A stretch of 36,472 nucleotides of DNA from Rhizobium sp. ASV20 (GTDB lineage Bacteria; Pseudomonadota; Alphaproteobacteria; Rhizobiales; Rhizobiaceae): positions 1-36,472 of the forward strand of contig NZ_JAELTU010000068.1 of the NCBI RefSeq assembly GCF_016429015.1. Reading direction: 5' to 3'. The notes beneath the pieces are model-generated. The model saw only the letters and a program-made list of their open reading frames with translations. It was not told the origin of the DNA and made no database searches. This document shows, one piece after another, positions 23,676 through 32,021 of the stretch. The number at the start of each line of letters is the position of its first letter. Position 1 is the first letter of the stretch. The position numbers and the translations under genes were made by a program.

Positions 23676-26021
23676 TCAGAATTCTTCCCAGTCGTCCTGT
23701 GCAAGGGCCGTGGCGCCGTGCGTCTGTGGCTGAGCCCGGCGTGCCGGGGCCGGAGTAGGGGCTGCCACTCTGCGTGACGAGACCGGGGCGCGCATCTGCT
23801 GGGCCGCAGCTCTCAATGCGCCGGCATTGTCCTGTACGCTATGCGAGGTACGGAAGCGTGCGACCAGGCCTCGAAGGGTCTGGGCTTCTTCGGCAAGGGT
23901 GACGCTGGAGGCCGTGGTCTCCTCGACCATTGCGGCGTTCTGCTGCGTCACCTGATCCATCTGGTTCATGGCCGAGTTGATTTCCTTGAGGCCGATGGCC
24001 TGCTCGCTTGCCGAGGCGGAAATCTGGCGAATGAGACCGTTGATCTCCATGACCTGCTGGGCGATCTTGTGCAGGGCATTGCCCGCGCGGCCGACCAGGT
24101 CGACACCTTCCTTGACCTGACCCGCCGAGGTGTTGATCAGCGTTTTGATCTCCTTGGCGGCATTGGCCGAGCGCTGGGCCAGTTCACGCACTTCCTGGGC
24201 GACGACCGCGAAGCCCTTGCCGGCTTCGCCTGCGCGGGCAGCTTCGACGCCTGCATTGAGCGCCAGCAGGTTGGTCTGGAAGGCGATCTCGTCGATGACG
24301 CCGATGATGCGCGAGACTTCCAGAGACGATTGCTCGATACCGTGCATGGAGGCGATGGCCTTCTGCACGACCTCACCGGAATGCTCGGCATCCTGAGACG
24401 CTGCATTGACGCTGCTTGCCGCCGTGCGGGCATTCTCGGCACTGGAGTTGACCTGAGCGGTCAGCTCGTTGAGGGCCGCGGCGGTCTCTTCCAGGCTTGC
24501 CGCCTGCTGCTCGGTGCGGCGGGCAAGGTCGGAGGCGCTGTTGCTGATCTCGCCGGTGCCGCTGCCGATATTGCCGACGCTGACATTGACCGTATGCACG
24601 GTCTCTTCGATGCTGGCCAGCGCAGCGTTGAAATCCTGCTTGAGCTGGGCATATTCGCCGGGGAAGTCGTCGGTGATGCGCTGGCTGAGGTTGCCCTTCG
24701 ACAGCTCAGCCAGGTTATGGCCCAGAATGCCGACGATGTGGCGCTGCAGGGCAACGCTCTCGTTGCGCTCGCTTTCCGAGCGGCGGCGTTCGCCTTCGGC
24801 AGCCTGACGCTGATCGTTAGCCTCGCCTTCCAGGCGCTTGGTATCGGCAAGTGCGAAGCGGAAGCCTTCCAACGCTTTGGCGACAGAGCCGACTTCGTCA
24901 GCCCGGTCCTGGCCGGCAATCGGATCGGCATAGTTGCCGGCGCTGAGGCCCTTCACGCTGGCAACGAGGCCGGCGAGTGGCTTCTGCACGAAGCCGCGAA
25001 CGGCTGCGTATAGAGCGATCATGACGGCGATCAGCACCAGGATGCCGGAGACCACCATCGTAAAGGTCTGGTCACGGACAGGGGCCGCAATCGCGCTGTG
25101 TGGCACGTCGATGAGAACGACCCAGGTAGCGTTGAGACCCGGGACGGCGAAAGGATAGACGACACGGTCGAATTCTTCGCCGCCGTTTTCCGAGAGGTTC
25201 TTGAGGATGCTGGAGGAGGAGGAGGTCAGCGCCGCCTTGATGACGTTCCCGCCGGAACCATCATATTCCTTCATCAGCTGATCGGCAGCCGGTGCAACAA
25301 GCCATTTGTTATCCTGGGAAACCAGCAGGACACGGCCCGAGCCGAACGGATGCAGCTTCTGCAGCTTGGTGTAGAGCGAGGACAGGGAGAGATCGACACC
25401 TGCGACGCCGATCATCTTGCCGCCCGACATGACCGGAAAAGCGATGGAGCTCATGGTCGTCGGAACGTCGGTGCCCTGTGCGAGGTAGGGCGGCGTGATC
25501 GAGCCCTTGCCACTGTCGGCGGCGAGCTTCCACCAGGCAGCCGTATAATCGTTGTCGAAGGTCGAGAACTGGATGCCGCCATCCTTGGTTTTCGACCAGT
25601 AAGGCGCGAAAGCACCTTTCTCGTTGACGCCCAGATCCTTGTTATTGGCAAGTTCGGTCGTCTTGCCGTCGAATGCGCCGAGCTGTTCGCAGAACCAGCT
25701 GCCGAAGGCAAAGGCGTTCTGCTCAACATTCGCCTTGAGGATATTCATGATACCCTTGCGGTCGAGGTTGTGGCCCTCATGGGCGCGGCCGATGACGGCG
25801 GCCATGGAACGGGCGGCACTGGCCATTTCGCCGACATTGGCAGCGATTTCGTTGGAAATGGACTTGGCTTCGGTATTGGCCTGATCCATCGTCAAGGCCT
25901 CGACGCGGTCGCGCGTTTGTGAAATCAGCAGGAAGTTGGAGACCAGCAGGACGAGTGCAATCGCCAGCCCGGTGACCAAGATCAGCTTGGCCGCAAGCGA
26001 CTTCATACGAAAGATGAACAT
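23676..26021 (-). CDS. Methyl-accepting chemotaxis protein with periplasmic Cache domain
   Basis: Transmembrane chemoreceptor of about 781 residues. Order: TM1 (about 10-32), periplasmic dCache-type sensor (about 35-310, with PYWSKTKDGG, PYLAQGTDVPTTMSS and GVAGVDLSLSSL, typical of small-molecule Cache domains), TM2 (about 318-340), HAMP (about 340-395), a long linker, and the signalling coiled coil whose tip is EIAFQTNLLALNAGVEAARA followed by FAVVAQEVRELAQRSA. It ends in DWEEF, an xWxxF pentapeptide that tethers CheR/CheB in other systems. The ligand is unknown. No che genes are nearby. Tandem ATGs at 26024 and 26021 follow GAGGAA; upstream Met codons are less likely. Confidence 0.95.
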   Translation of the reverse strand: MFIFRMKSLAAKLILVTGLAIALVLLVSNFLLISQTRDRVEALTMDQANTEAKSISNEIAANVGEMASAARSMAAVIGRAHEGHNLDRKGIMNILKANVEQNAFAFGSWFCEQLGAFDGKTTELANNKDLGVNEKGAFAPYWSKTKDGGIQFSTFDNDYTAAWWKLAADSGKGSITPPYLAQGTDVPTTMSSIAFPVMSGGKMIGVAGVDLSLSSLYTKLQKLHPFGSGRVLLVSQDNKWLVAPAADQLMKEYDGSGGNVIKAALTSSSSSILKNLSENGGEEFDRVVYPFAVPGLNATWVVLIDVPHSAIAAPVRDQTFTMVVSGILVLIAVMIALYAAVRGFVQKPLAGLVASVKGLSAGNYADPIAGQDRADEVGSVAKALEGFRFALADTKRLEGEANDQRQAAEGERRRSESERNESVALQRHIVGILGHNLAELSKGNLSQRITDDFPGEYAQLKQDFNAALASIEETVHTVNVSVGNIGSGTGEISNSASDLARRTEQQAASLEETAAALNELTAQVNSSAENARTAASSVNAASQDAEHSGEVVQKAIASMHGIEQSSLEVSRIIGVIDEIAFQTNLLALNAGVEAARAGEAGKGFAVVAQEVRELAQRSANAAKEIKTLINTSAGQVKEGVDLVGRAGNALHKIAQQVMEINGLIRQISASASEQAIGLKEINSAMNQMDQVTQQNAAMVEETTASSVTLAEEAQTLRGLVARFRTSHSVQDNAGALRAAAQQMRAPVSSRRVAAPTPAPARRAQPQTHGATALAQDDWEEF

Positions 26022-26215
26022 CATTTCCTCAAAAAAGCGATGCGTGGGATGCACATTATCCGCATGCAAAGTCGGCGCTGGATGGCCCTTTCATAGAGCC
26101 GCCGTGAGAATTGCCGCCGCGGCCGGAAGGGTATACGCGCCAGGCCAGAGGAGAATGATATGGAAGCGCAAAAATTTAATTAATTGCGCTCCACTGTATT
26201 TAGGGGGTTTTATAG
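26022..26215 (-). other. Intergenic region between rbsK and the chemoreceptor gene
   Basis: 194 bp. Contains a hairpin GCGCAA (26166-26171)/TTGCGC (26184-26189) around an AT-rich centre including TTAATTAA, shortly after the rbsK stop. It lacks a T-run in the minus direction, so it is only a possible terminator or regulatory site. I could not place a promoter for the chemoreceptor. Confidence 0.35.
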
Positions 26216-27115
26216 TTAGAGCTTCTCGGCGACTTCGCTCGCGACCGGAATGGATGGCTGAGCGCCAGGCTTGAGGCAGGCGAGCGAACCGGCGACCGCC
26301 GCGCGGCGCAGGCTGGCCTGAAAGTCCATGCCCTGATCGAGGCTCGCTGCGAAATAGCCGCAGAACGTATCGCCTGCGCCGACCGTGTCGACCGGCTCGA
26401 TTACCAGACCCTTGGCGCGGGAGACTTCGCCGTCGCGGATGGCGATGACGCCGTCGCCGCCGAGTGTCACGATCAGCGTCTGTCCGGTTTCGCCATGCAG
26501 GCGAACGAGAGCAGCCTCACGCTCCACAGCGGACATGTTGTCCTGACCGGCCAGTCTTTCGAATTCCGTCTCGTTGGCGATGACGATATCGGCAAGCCGG
26601 CCGAGACGCGCGGCCTCAGGGATCAAAGGGGCGAGATTGAGCACGGTCCGCACACCCTTGGCTTTGGCGGCGTCCAGCGCCGTCTCGACGGCGGCAACCG
26701 GAATTTCGAGCTGCAGCATCAGCGTATCGCCGGGATTGAGTGCGGCGACGGCAGCCGTTGCGTGTTCGGCCGTGTTCGTGCCGTTTGCGCCGGGAACGAC
26801 GGCAATCATGTTTTCTCCGTCGCCGCCCACCAGGATCAGCGCCGTGCCTGTGGGTTCGGAGACGTGTTTGACGGTTGAAAGATCGGTGCCGGCAGCGCCG
26901 AGCAAGGCAAGTGCCGGTTCGGCAAAGCTGTCATTGCCGACCGCGCCGCTGAGCCGTACCGTAGCACCCGCGCGGCGTGCCGCAAGCGCCTGATTGGCGC
27001 CCTTGCCGCCGGCCGCGGTGGCAAAGCCGTTACCGGCGACAGTTTCGCCCGGCTTCGGCAAGCGATCCGTGGTGGCGATGAGGTCCATGTTGATGGAGCC
27101 GAAGATAGTGATCAT
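26216..27115 (-). CDS. rbsK: Ribokinase
   Basis: PfkB-family sugar kinase that phosphorylates D-ribose to ribose 5-phosphate. 299 residues. Motifs: FGSINMDLIATTDRLPKPGE at the N-terminus, the substrate signature GGKGANQA (about 36-43) and the second PfkB signature EPVDTVGAGDTFCGYFAA with the catalytic Asp in GAGD (about 240-257). No ABC ribose transporter genes adjoin it, so ribose probably comes from nucleoside turnover or from a transporter encoded elsewhere. AGGA six bases before the ATG. It follows rmuC on the same strand by 101 bp. Confidence 0.94.
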   Translation of the reverse strand: MITIFGSINMDLIATTDRLPKPGETVAGNGFATAAGGKGANQALAARRAGATVRLSGAVGNDSFAEPALALLGAAGTDLSTVKHVSEPTGTALILVGGDGENMIAVVPGANGTNTAEHATAAVAALNPGDTLMLQLEIPVAAVETALDAAKAKGVRTVLNLAPLIPEAARLGRLADIVIANETEFERLAGQDNMSAVEREAALVRLHGETGQTLIVTLGGDGVIAIRDGEVSRAKGLVIEPVDTVGAGDTFCGYFAASLDQGMDFQASLRRAAVAGSLACLKPGAQPSIPVASEVAEKL

Positions 27116-27216
27116 GCGATATCCTGCCCTGGGTTTTATCCTGCACGATCCCGGCCGGAGGCCATCTTATCTCTTTTGGGATCATGCATCGATTGGGCGC
27201 GACACTGCCGAAGCGA

Positions 27217-28395
27217 TCAGTCTTCGTCAACCACCCTCAGCTTGAGTTGGCTCGTACGGTTGTCGACCGGCTTGGGTCTTTCTTCCGGTCGCGTCTTGGC
27301 GGGCTCTTTTGCGGCCTCGAATTCCAGCGCCTCGATCCGCTCGCCGCGTCGTGCCAGCTTGTCAGCCGAGGTGACGATCATGTCGACATCCTTCTGCGCC
27401 ATGGCGAAATGGCCCTGCAGCTTGCGTACGCGCTCGTCGAGCCGCGAGAGATCGTCCATCAAATGCGCCACCTCGCTCTGGATGACGTGGGCCTGCTCGC
27501 GCATGCGCTGGTCCTTCAGCACGGCCTGGATAACCTGGATCGACAGCATCAGCAGCGACGGCGAGACGATGACGATGCGGGCGCGCTGGGCCTTCTGCAC
27601 GATGGCCTCGAAATTTTCGTGGATCTCGGCAAAGATCGACTCGGACGGCACGAAGAGGAAGGCAGTGTCCTGCGTCTCGCTTGGGATGAGATACTTCTCA
27701 GAGATGTCGCGGATATGCAGTTCCAGATCCCGGCGGAACTGCTGTGCGGCGATCTTGCCATGTTCGGGGGTGGCGGCGGCACGAATGGCGTTCCAGGCTT
27801 CCAATGGGAATTTGGCATCGATGACAAGCGGCGGCGAGCCGTTCGGCATGCGAACGGTGCAATCCGGTCGCGAGCCGTTCGATAGCGTCGCCTGAAACGC
27901 ATAGGCACCCATCGGCAGCCCGTCGGCAATGATGGTTTCCATGCGCGCCTGGCCGAAGGCGCCGCGCGTCTGCTTGTTGGACAGAATGGCCTGCAGACCG
28001 ACGACATCCTTCGCCAGCGTCTGGATATTGGTCTGCGCGGCATCGATGACGGCAAGCCTTTCCTGCAGGCGGCGCAGGTTTTCATGCGTCGAGCGCGTCT
28101 GCTCGCCGATCGTTGCCGTCACGCGCTGTGACATGCCGTCCAGCCGCTGGCCGATGGCCTGATTGAGCTCGGCCTGTCTGGAGCCGAAGACTTCGGCCAT
28201 GGTTGCGAGTCTCCCCTGCATCTCCGCCTGCGACCGCAGCAGCGTGGCCATTGTATGCTCTGCGTCCAGCATATCGTCTTCCGCGCGTGCCTTGCTGCGG
28301 ACGAAGAGGACGACCACCGTGATGGCAAGCAAGATGACGAGGCCGGTCAAAATCTGGACCGTGGAAATGGCTTGGCCGAAGAGGATGAAGGACAT
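27217..28395 (-). CDS. rmuC: DNA recombination protein RmuC homologue
   Basis: A 392-residue protein with one N-terminal membrane helix (about 13-33), a long coiled coil (about 40-130), then the RmuC domain, a PD-(D/E)XK nuclease-like fold, with PLVIDAKFPLEAW (about 206-218, containing the D-A-K of the core) and TAFLFVPSESIFAEIHE (about 246-262). A basic tail RPKPVDNRTSQLKLRVV ends it. RmuC limits inversion at short inverted repeats in E. coli; the mechanism is unclear. It is divergent from def, with 186 bp between them. Confidence 0.93.
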   Translation of the reverse strand: MSFILFGQAISTVQILTGLVILLAITVVVLFVRSKARAEDDMLDAEHTMATLLRSQAEMQGRLATMAEVFGSRQAELNQAIGQRLDGMSQRVTATIGEQTRSTHENLRRLQERLAVIDAAQTNIQTLAKDVVGLQAILSNKQTRGAFGQARMETIIADGLPMGAYAFQATLSNGSRPDCTVRMPNGSPPLVIDAKFPLEAWNAIRAAATPEHGKIAAQQFRRDLELHIRDISEKYLIPSETQDTAFLFVPSESIFAEIHENFEAIVQKAQRARIVIVSPSLLMLSIQVIQAVLKDQRMREQAHVIQSEVAHLMDDLSRLDERVRKLQGHFAMAQKDVDMIVTSADKLARRGERIEALEFEAAKEPAKTRPEERPKPVDNRTSQLKLRVVDED

Positions 28396-28581
28396 GAAAC
28401 CTGGCGCGCTCGTGGAAGTCTTCCCCGCACCATAGCAAAATCGCGGCGAATATCCAGATCAAAACGTGAACAAAATTTCGAGGCAATCTACAGGTGCTCA
28501 GATCGCCATCGACGAAAAAACACAACGCCACCACCATCTTGGCGATTCCATCGCAGAACAAGATGCGTTATGGGAAACGTC

Positions 28582-29097
28582 ATGACGATCAAGCCACTCA
28601 TTATTTTACCCGATCCGCTGCTCCGTCAGGCTTCCAAGCCGATCGAGCGCATCGATACCGAAACTCAGCGTCTCGCGGACGACATGCTGGAAACAATGTA
28701 TGACGCGCCGGGCATTGGCCTTGCCGCCATCCAGATCGGCGTTGCGCGTCGGATGCTTGTCATCGACGTGTCACGCGAGGGCGAAGAAAAAAAGCCGTTG
28801 GTTTTCATCAATCCGGAAATCGTCGCTTCGTCCGACGAGCGTTCGGTCTATGAGGAGGGCTGCCTTTCCATTCCGGATTATTATGCCGAAGTGGAGCGTC
28901 CGGCGCGCGTCACCGTCAAGCATCTCGATCGCGACGGCAAAGAGCAGCTCACCGAGGCTGATGGCTTGCTGGCGACCTGCGTGCAACACGAGATCGACCA
29001 CCTGAACGGCGTGCTGTTCATCGATTATATCTCACGCCTGAAGCGTGAGATGGTGATCAAGAAGTTCACCAAGGCCGCCAAGGCCAAGGCTCTCTGA
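28582..29097 (+). CDS. def: Peptide deformylase
   Basis: Removes the formyl group from nascent polypeptides; a metalloenzyme, usually Fe2+. All three active-site motifs are present in the 171-residue protein: GIGLAA (44-49), EGCLS (92-96, metal ligand Cys94) and QHEIDH (135-140, ligands His136 and His140, catalytic Glu137). An in-frame ATG at 28570 would add MGNV; I chose 28582 (MTIKPLIILPDP), which begins at the usual family position. First gene of the def-fmt-truA group. Confidence 0.97.
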   Translation: MTIKPLIILPDPLLRQASKPIERIDTETQRLADDMLETMYDAPGIGLAAIQIGVARRMLVIDVSREGEEKKPLVFINPEIVASSDERSVYEEGCLSIPDYYAEVERPARVTVKHLDRDGKEQLTEADGLLATCVQHEIDHLNGVLFIDYISRLKREMVIKKFTKAAKAKAL

Positions 29098-29110
29098 GGC
29101 ATTTCCTGGC

Positions 29111-29141
29111 AAAGGCCGCTTCATTTGGTGCTGCGGCCTTT
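29111..29141 (+). terminator. Hairpin after def (possible terminator)
   Basis: Perfect 9 bp stem AAAGGCCGC (29111-29119)/GCGGCCTTT (29133-29141), 13-base loop, then GTTC. The short T-run makes it a weak or partial terminator within the 183 bp def-fmt gap. Confidence 0.45.
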
Positions 29142-29280
29142 GTTCGCTACGATGCGGAGACCGGAATGATCGATCACCGCGCCTGACCTGTCCGATGGCG
29201 GCTAGCGTTTGACCCCGATGGCGCAAAGGCCGTCGGAATCCGGTCGCTCGAACCTTCATACTTTAAGCCGGATGGATCGC

Positions 29281-30228
29281 ATGTCGCTCAACATCATTTT
29301 CATGGGAACGCCCGAATTCTCCGTACCGACATTGCGGTCCTTGATCGATGCCGGCCATAAGGTGCGCACCGTCTACACCCAGCCGCCGCGCCCCGGTGGC
29401 CGGCGCGGGCTAGACCTGCAGAAGTCGCCCGTGCATCAGGCGGCCGAGTTGCTGGGCCTGCCGGTGTTTACGCCAATCAACTTCAAGGATCCGGACGAGC
29501 GCCAGCGCTTTCGCGATCTGGATGCCGATGTCGCCGTTGTCGTGGCCTACGGCCTGCTGCTGCCAGAGGCGATTCTGTCAGGCACGCGCCTTGGCTGCTA
29601 CAACGGCCATGCCTCGTTGCTGCCGCGCTGGCGCGGTGCTGCCCCCATCCAGCGGGCGATCATGGCTGGTGACGCCAAGACCGGCATGATGGTCATGAAG
29701 ATGGACAAGGGGCTCGATACCGGGCCCGTTGCCTTGACGCGCGAGGTCGAAATCGGCGCAGCGATGACCGCGGGCGAGCTCCACGACAGGCTGATGTTGA
29801 CCGGGGCAAAGGCCATGGCCGAGGCGATGAACAAGCTGGAGCATGACGAGTTGCCGCTGACAGCTCAGCCGTCTGAGGGCGTTCTCTATGCCGCCAAGAT
29901 CGATAAGGCCGAGACGCGCATCAATTTCGACAAGCCGGCAGCGGATGTCCATAATCACATTCGTGGCCTTTCGCCTTTTCCTGGCGCATGGTTCGAAGCC
30001 GAAATCGCCGGTCGCCCGGAGCGCATCAAGGTGCTGGGTTCGGAATTGGCCGAGGGCGGCGGAGTGCCGGGTAACGTGTTGACCGACGACCTCGTCATTG
30101 CCTGCGCCTCCGGCGCCGTCAGGTTCACGAAGCTGCAGAAGGCCGGCGGCAAGCCCTTGGCCGCAGCCGACTTCCTGCGCGGCACGCCGATCGCGGCAGG
30201 CACCCTGCTTTCCTCGGAACAAGCCTGA
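29281..30228 (+). CDS. fmt: Methionyl-tRNA formyltransferase
   Basis: Formylates initiator Met-tRNA using 10-formyl-tetrahydrofolate; functionally paired with the deformylase encoded upstream. 315 residues: N-terminal Rossmann-type domain IIFMGTPEFSVPTL (5-18), the catalytic segment CYNGHASLLPRWRGAAPIQ with Asn108 and His110, MDKGLDTGPV with the catalytic Asp, and a C-terminal beta-barrel tRNA-binding domain (about 205-310). The ATG at 29281 begins the conserved sequence; an ATG at 29272 is possible. It overlaps truA by one base (TGATG), so the two are translationally coupled. Confidence 0.97.
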   Translation: MSLNIIFMGTPEFSVPTLRSLIDAGHKVRTVYTQPPRPGGRRGLDLQKSPVHQAAELLGLPVFTPINFKDPDERQRFRDLDADVAVVVAYGLLLPEAILSGTRLGCYNGHASLLPRWRGAAPIQRAIMAGDAKTGMMVMKMDKGLDTGPVALTREVEIGAAMTAGELHDRLMLTGAKAMAEAMNKLEHDELPLTAQPSEGVLYAAKIDKAETRINFDKPAADVHNHIRGLSPFPGAWFEAEIAGRPERIKVLGSELAEGGGVPGNVLTDDLVIACASGAVRFTKLQKAGGKPLAAADFLRGTPIAAGTLLSSEQA

Positions 30229-31034
30229 TGCCGCGCTACAGAATGACCGTCGAATATGACGGCATCCCCTATGTCGGCTGGCAGCGCCAGGAGAACGGCC
30301 CCTCCGTGCAGGGGGCGATCGAGAGTGCCATTCTGTCGTTGACCGGCGAGACGGTCTCCATCCGTGGCGCGGGACGCACCGATTCCGGCGTCCACGCCAT
30401 GGGGCAGGTCATGCATGCCGATCTCTCCAAGGACTGGAAGATCTACACGCTGCGCAACGCACTCAACGCCCATTTGCGGATGGCCGGCGATCGTGTTGCC
30501 ATTCTCGATATAGAAGAGGTCGATGCGAGCTTCGACGCGCGCTTTTCGGCCATTCGCCGCCATTACCTCTATCGCATTATCACCCGCCGAGCACCTCTGG
30601 CGCTCGAAGCCGGGCGCGCCTGGTGGGTGCCGAAGGATATAGATCACGAGGTCATGCATAGAGCAGCACAGACGCTTGTAGGCCTGCATGATTTCACCAC
30701 GTTCCGCTCGGCCCATTGTCAGGCAAATAGCCCTGTGCGCACGCTCGACCGGCTGGATGTGACCCGCAGCGGCGAGCTGATCGAGATCCGCGCCACTGCG
30801 CAGAGCTTCTTGCACAATCAGATCCGCTCCTTCGCCGGCACGCTGAAGCTCGCGGGCGAGGGCAAGTGGACGCCCGACGATGTGCGTGCGGCGCTCGAGG
30901 CCCGGGATCGCAAGGCTTGCGGCCCCGTCGCGCCGCCCGATGGGCTTTATTTCATGCAGGTGGATTATCGCGATGGCGCCGGTTCGGCCGCTCGCGAAGG
31001 AGAGAATGCTGATGACGGTGAAGATCTATCATAA
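30228..31034 (+). CDS. truA: tRNA pseudouridine(38-40) synthase TruA
   Basis: Converts U38-U40 of the anticodon stem-loop to pseudouridine. 268 residues. The catalytic aspartate is Asp52 in GAGRTDSGVHAMGQ, with YDGIPYVGWQRQ at the N-terminus and FLHNQIRSFAGTL (about 198-210) near the C-terminus, all classic TruA blocks. It shares the TGATG junction with fmt, and its last 23 bp overlap the arsC-like gene. Confidence 0.97.
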   Translation: MPRYRMTVEYDGIPYVGWQRQENGPSVQGAIESAILSLTGETVSIRGAGRTDSGVHAMGQVMHADLSKDWKIYTLRNALNAHLRMAGDRVAILDIEEVDASFDARFSAIRRHYLYRIITRRAPLALEAGRAWWVPKDIDHEVMHRAAQTLVGLHDFTTFRSAHCQANSPVRTLDRLDVTRSGELIEIRATAQSFLHNQIRSFAGTLKLAGEGKWTPDDVRAALEARDRKACGPVAPPDGLYFMQVDYRDGAGSAAREGENADDGEDLS

Positions 31035-31413
31035 TCCTTCCTGCGGCACCTCTCGCAACACGCTGGCGATGATCCGCCAGTCCGGCGAAGAGCCTGTCGT
31101 CGTCGAATATCTGGAGACGCCGCCCAGCCGGGAAGAGCTGGTGGAACTCGTCGCTGCCATGGGCCTTCCGGTTCGCGATCTGCTTCGGCAAAAGGGAACG
31201 CCCTATGGCGAACTCGGTCTCGGCAATCCTGATCTGACCAACGATCAGCTGCTCGACATGATGATGGAACACCCGATCCTGATCAATCGCCCGATCGTGG
31301 TGACCGAGAAAGGCGTGCGCCTCTGCCGCCCGTCTGAACTTGTACTGGATATCTTGCCGAACCCGGATATCGGCTCGTTCACGAAAGAAGACGGCGAGGT
31401 GGTGGCTCGGTAG
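31012..31413 (+). CDS. arsC: Arsenate reductase (glutaredoxin-coupled ArsC family)
   Basis: 133-residue ArsC of the plasmid R773 type. It begins MTVKIYHNPSCGTSRNTLA with the catalytic cysteine at Cys11 in CGTSRN, and has the later arginines that bind arsenate in LLRQKGTPY, NRPIVV and LCRPSE. The family reduces arsenate to arsenite using glutathione and glutaredoxin, but many chromosomal members (YffB/Spx-like) have other or unknown roles, and no arsenite exporter or ArsR gene is nearby. The start at 31012 lies inside truA; AGGAG (30998-31002) is nine bases upstream. An ATG at 31006 is too close to that site. Confidence 0.9.
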   Translation: MTVKIYHNPSCGTSRNTLAMIRQSGEEPVVVEYLETPPSREELVELVAAMGLPVRDLLRQKGTPYGELGLGNPDLTNDQLLDMMMEHPILINRPIVVTEKGVRLCRPSELVLDILPNPDIGSFTKEDGEVVAR

Positions 31414-31421
31414 AGCGGGCC

Positions 31422-32021
31422 TCAACCCGGCGGATAGATGCCAAGGAATCGCTGCAGGAAGTCCGTCAGCAGCATGCTGGGGATCATCAGCACCAGCGTC
31501 AGCGCACCGATGAAGAGCGGATGGGCACCACAGATCATTCTGAGGATGCGTGCCATCGAGAAGATGATCGCCATCATCAACACAAGCCATAGCAGCGCCA
31601 CCAGCCCATTGGAGCCGGGGACGAATGCGATCAGCGCAATGAGCAGTGCGTTCAGGTAGGACGTCGGCACCCCAAGCCAGTTCACCGTGACCACGATCGG
31701 CGCAAACTTGTCGCCGAACCGGAAGATCAGCAGCAGCAGACCTGCGAGAACGAGCGGGATCACCCAGTTTGCGGCTTCGACCAGCGCCAGCCGCAGGAAG
31801 AAGGCGAGGCCTGTCGCCGTTTCGGGCGGCATCGCGATCAGATAGGCCTGTTGCCACCAGAGCCAGGAAATGCCGATCGGCGGCAGGCACCAGAGAATGG
31901 CCCAGAAGGACCGCAGCATGCCGCGGTCCGATATGTCGAGATACTGGAAGCCGCGCGCATCCATGCGGATCAGCAGCCAGAGGCCGGACAGATAATATTG
32001 GACTTCCTTAAAGGTCGGCAT
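31422..32021 (-). CDS. Polytopic membrane protein of unknown function (199 aa)
   Basis: I do not recognise a characterised function; the pattern resembles Yip1/DUF-type small membrane proteins of rhizobia. An N-terminal cytoplasmic segment of about 35 residues (YYLSGLWLLIRMDARGFQYLDISDRGMLRSF) is followed by five hydrophobic segments (about 40-60, 72-102, 108-130, 136-157 and 165-185) and the short tail RFLGIYPPG. It overlaps the 3' end of dapE by 14 bp, so it is almost certainly translated from the dap transcript. It converges with arsC, only 8 bp between stops. Confidence 0.8.
   Translation of the reverse strand: MPTFKEVQYYLSGLWLLIRMDARGFQYLDISDRGMLRSFWAILWCLPPIGISWLWWQQAYLIAMPPETATGLAFFLRLALVEAANWVIPLVLAGLLLLIFRFGDKFAPIVVTVNWLGVPTSYLNALLIALIAFVPGSNGLVALLWLVLMMAIIFSMARILRMICGAHPLFIGALTLVLMIPSMLLTDFLQRFLGIYPPG

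Noticed and set aside
23841..25013. Plus-strand open frame (390 codons) opposite the chemoreceptor gene
   Set aside because: Antisense shadow of the MCP coiled-coil region; its Leu/Gly/Asp-rich repeats reflect the heptads read backwards.
26162..26192. GCGCAA/TTGCGC hairpin with AT-rich centre as an rbsK terminator or CtrA site
   Set aside because: No T-run in the direction of rbsK transcription, and the TTAA spacing does not fit TTAA-N7-TTAA; kept only as a note on the intergenic region.
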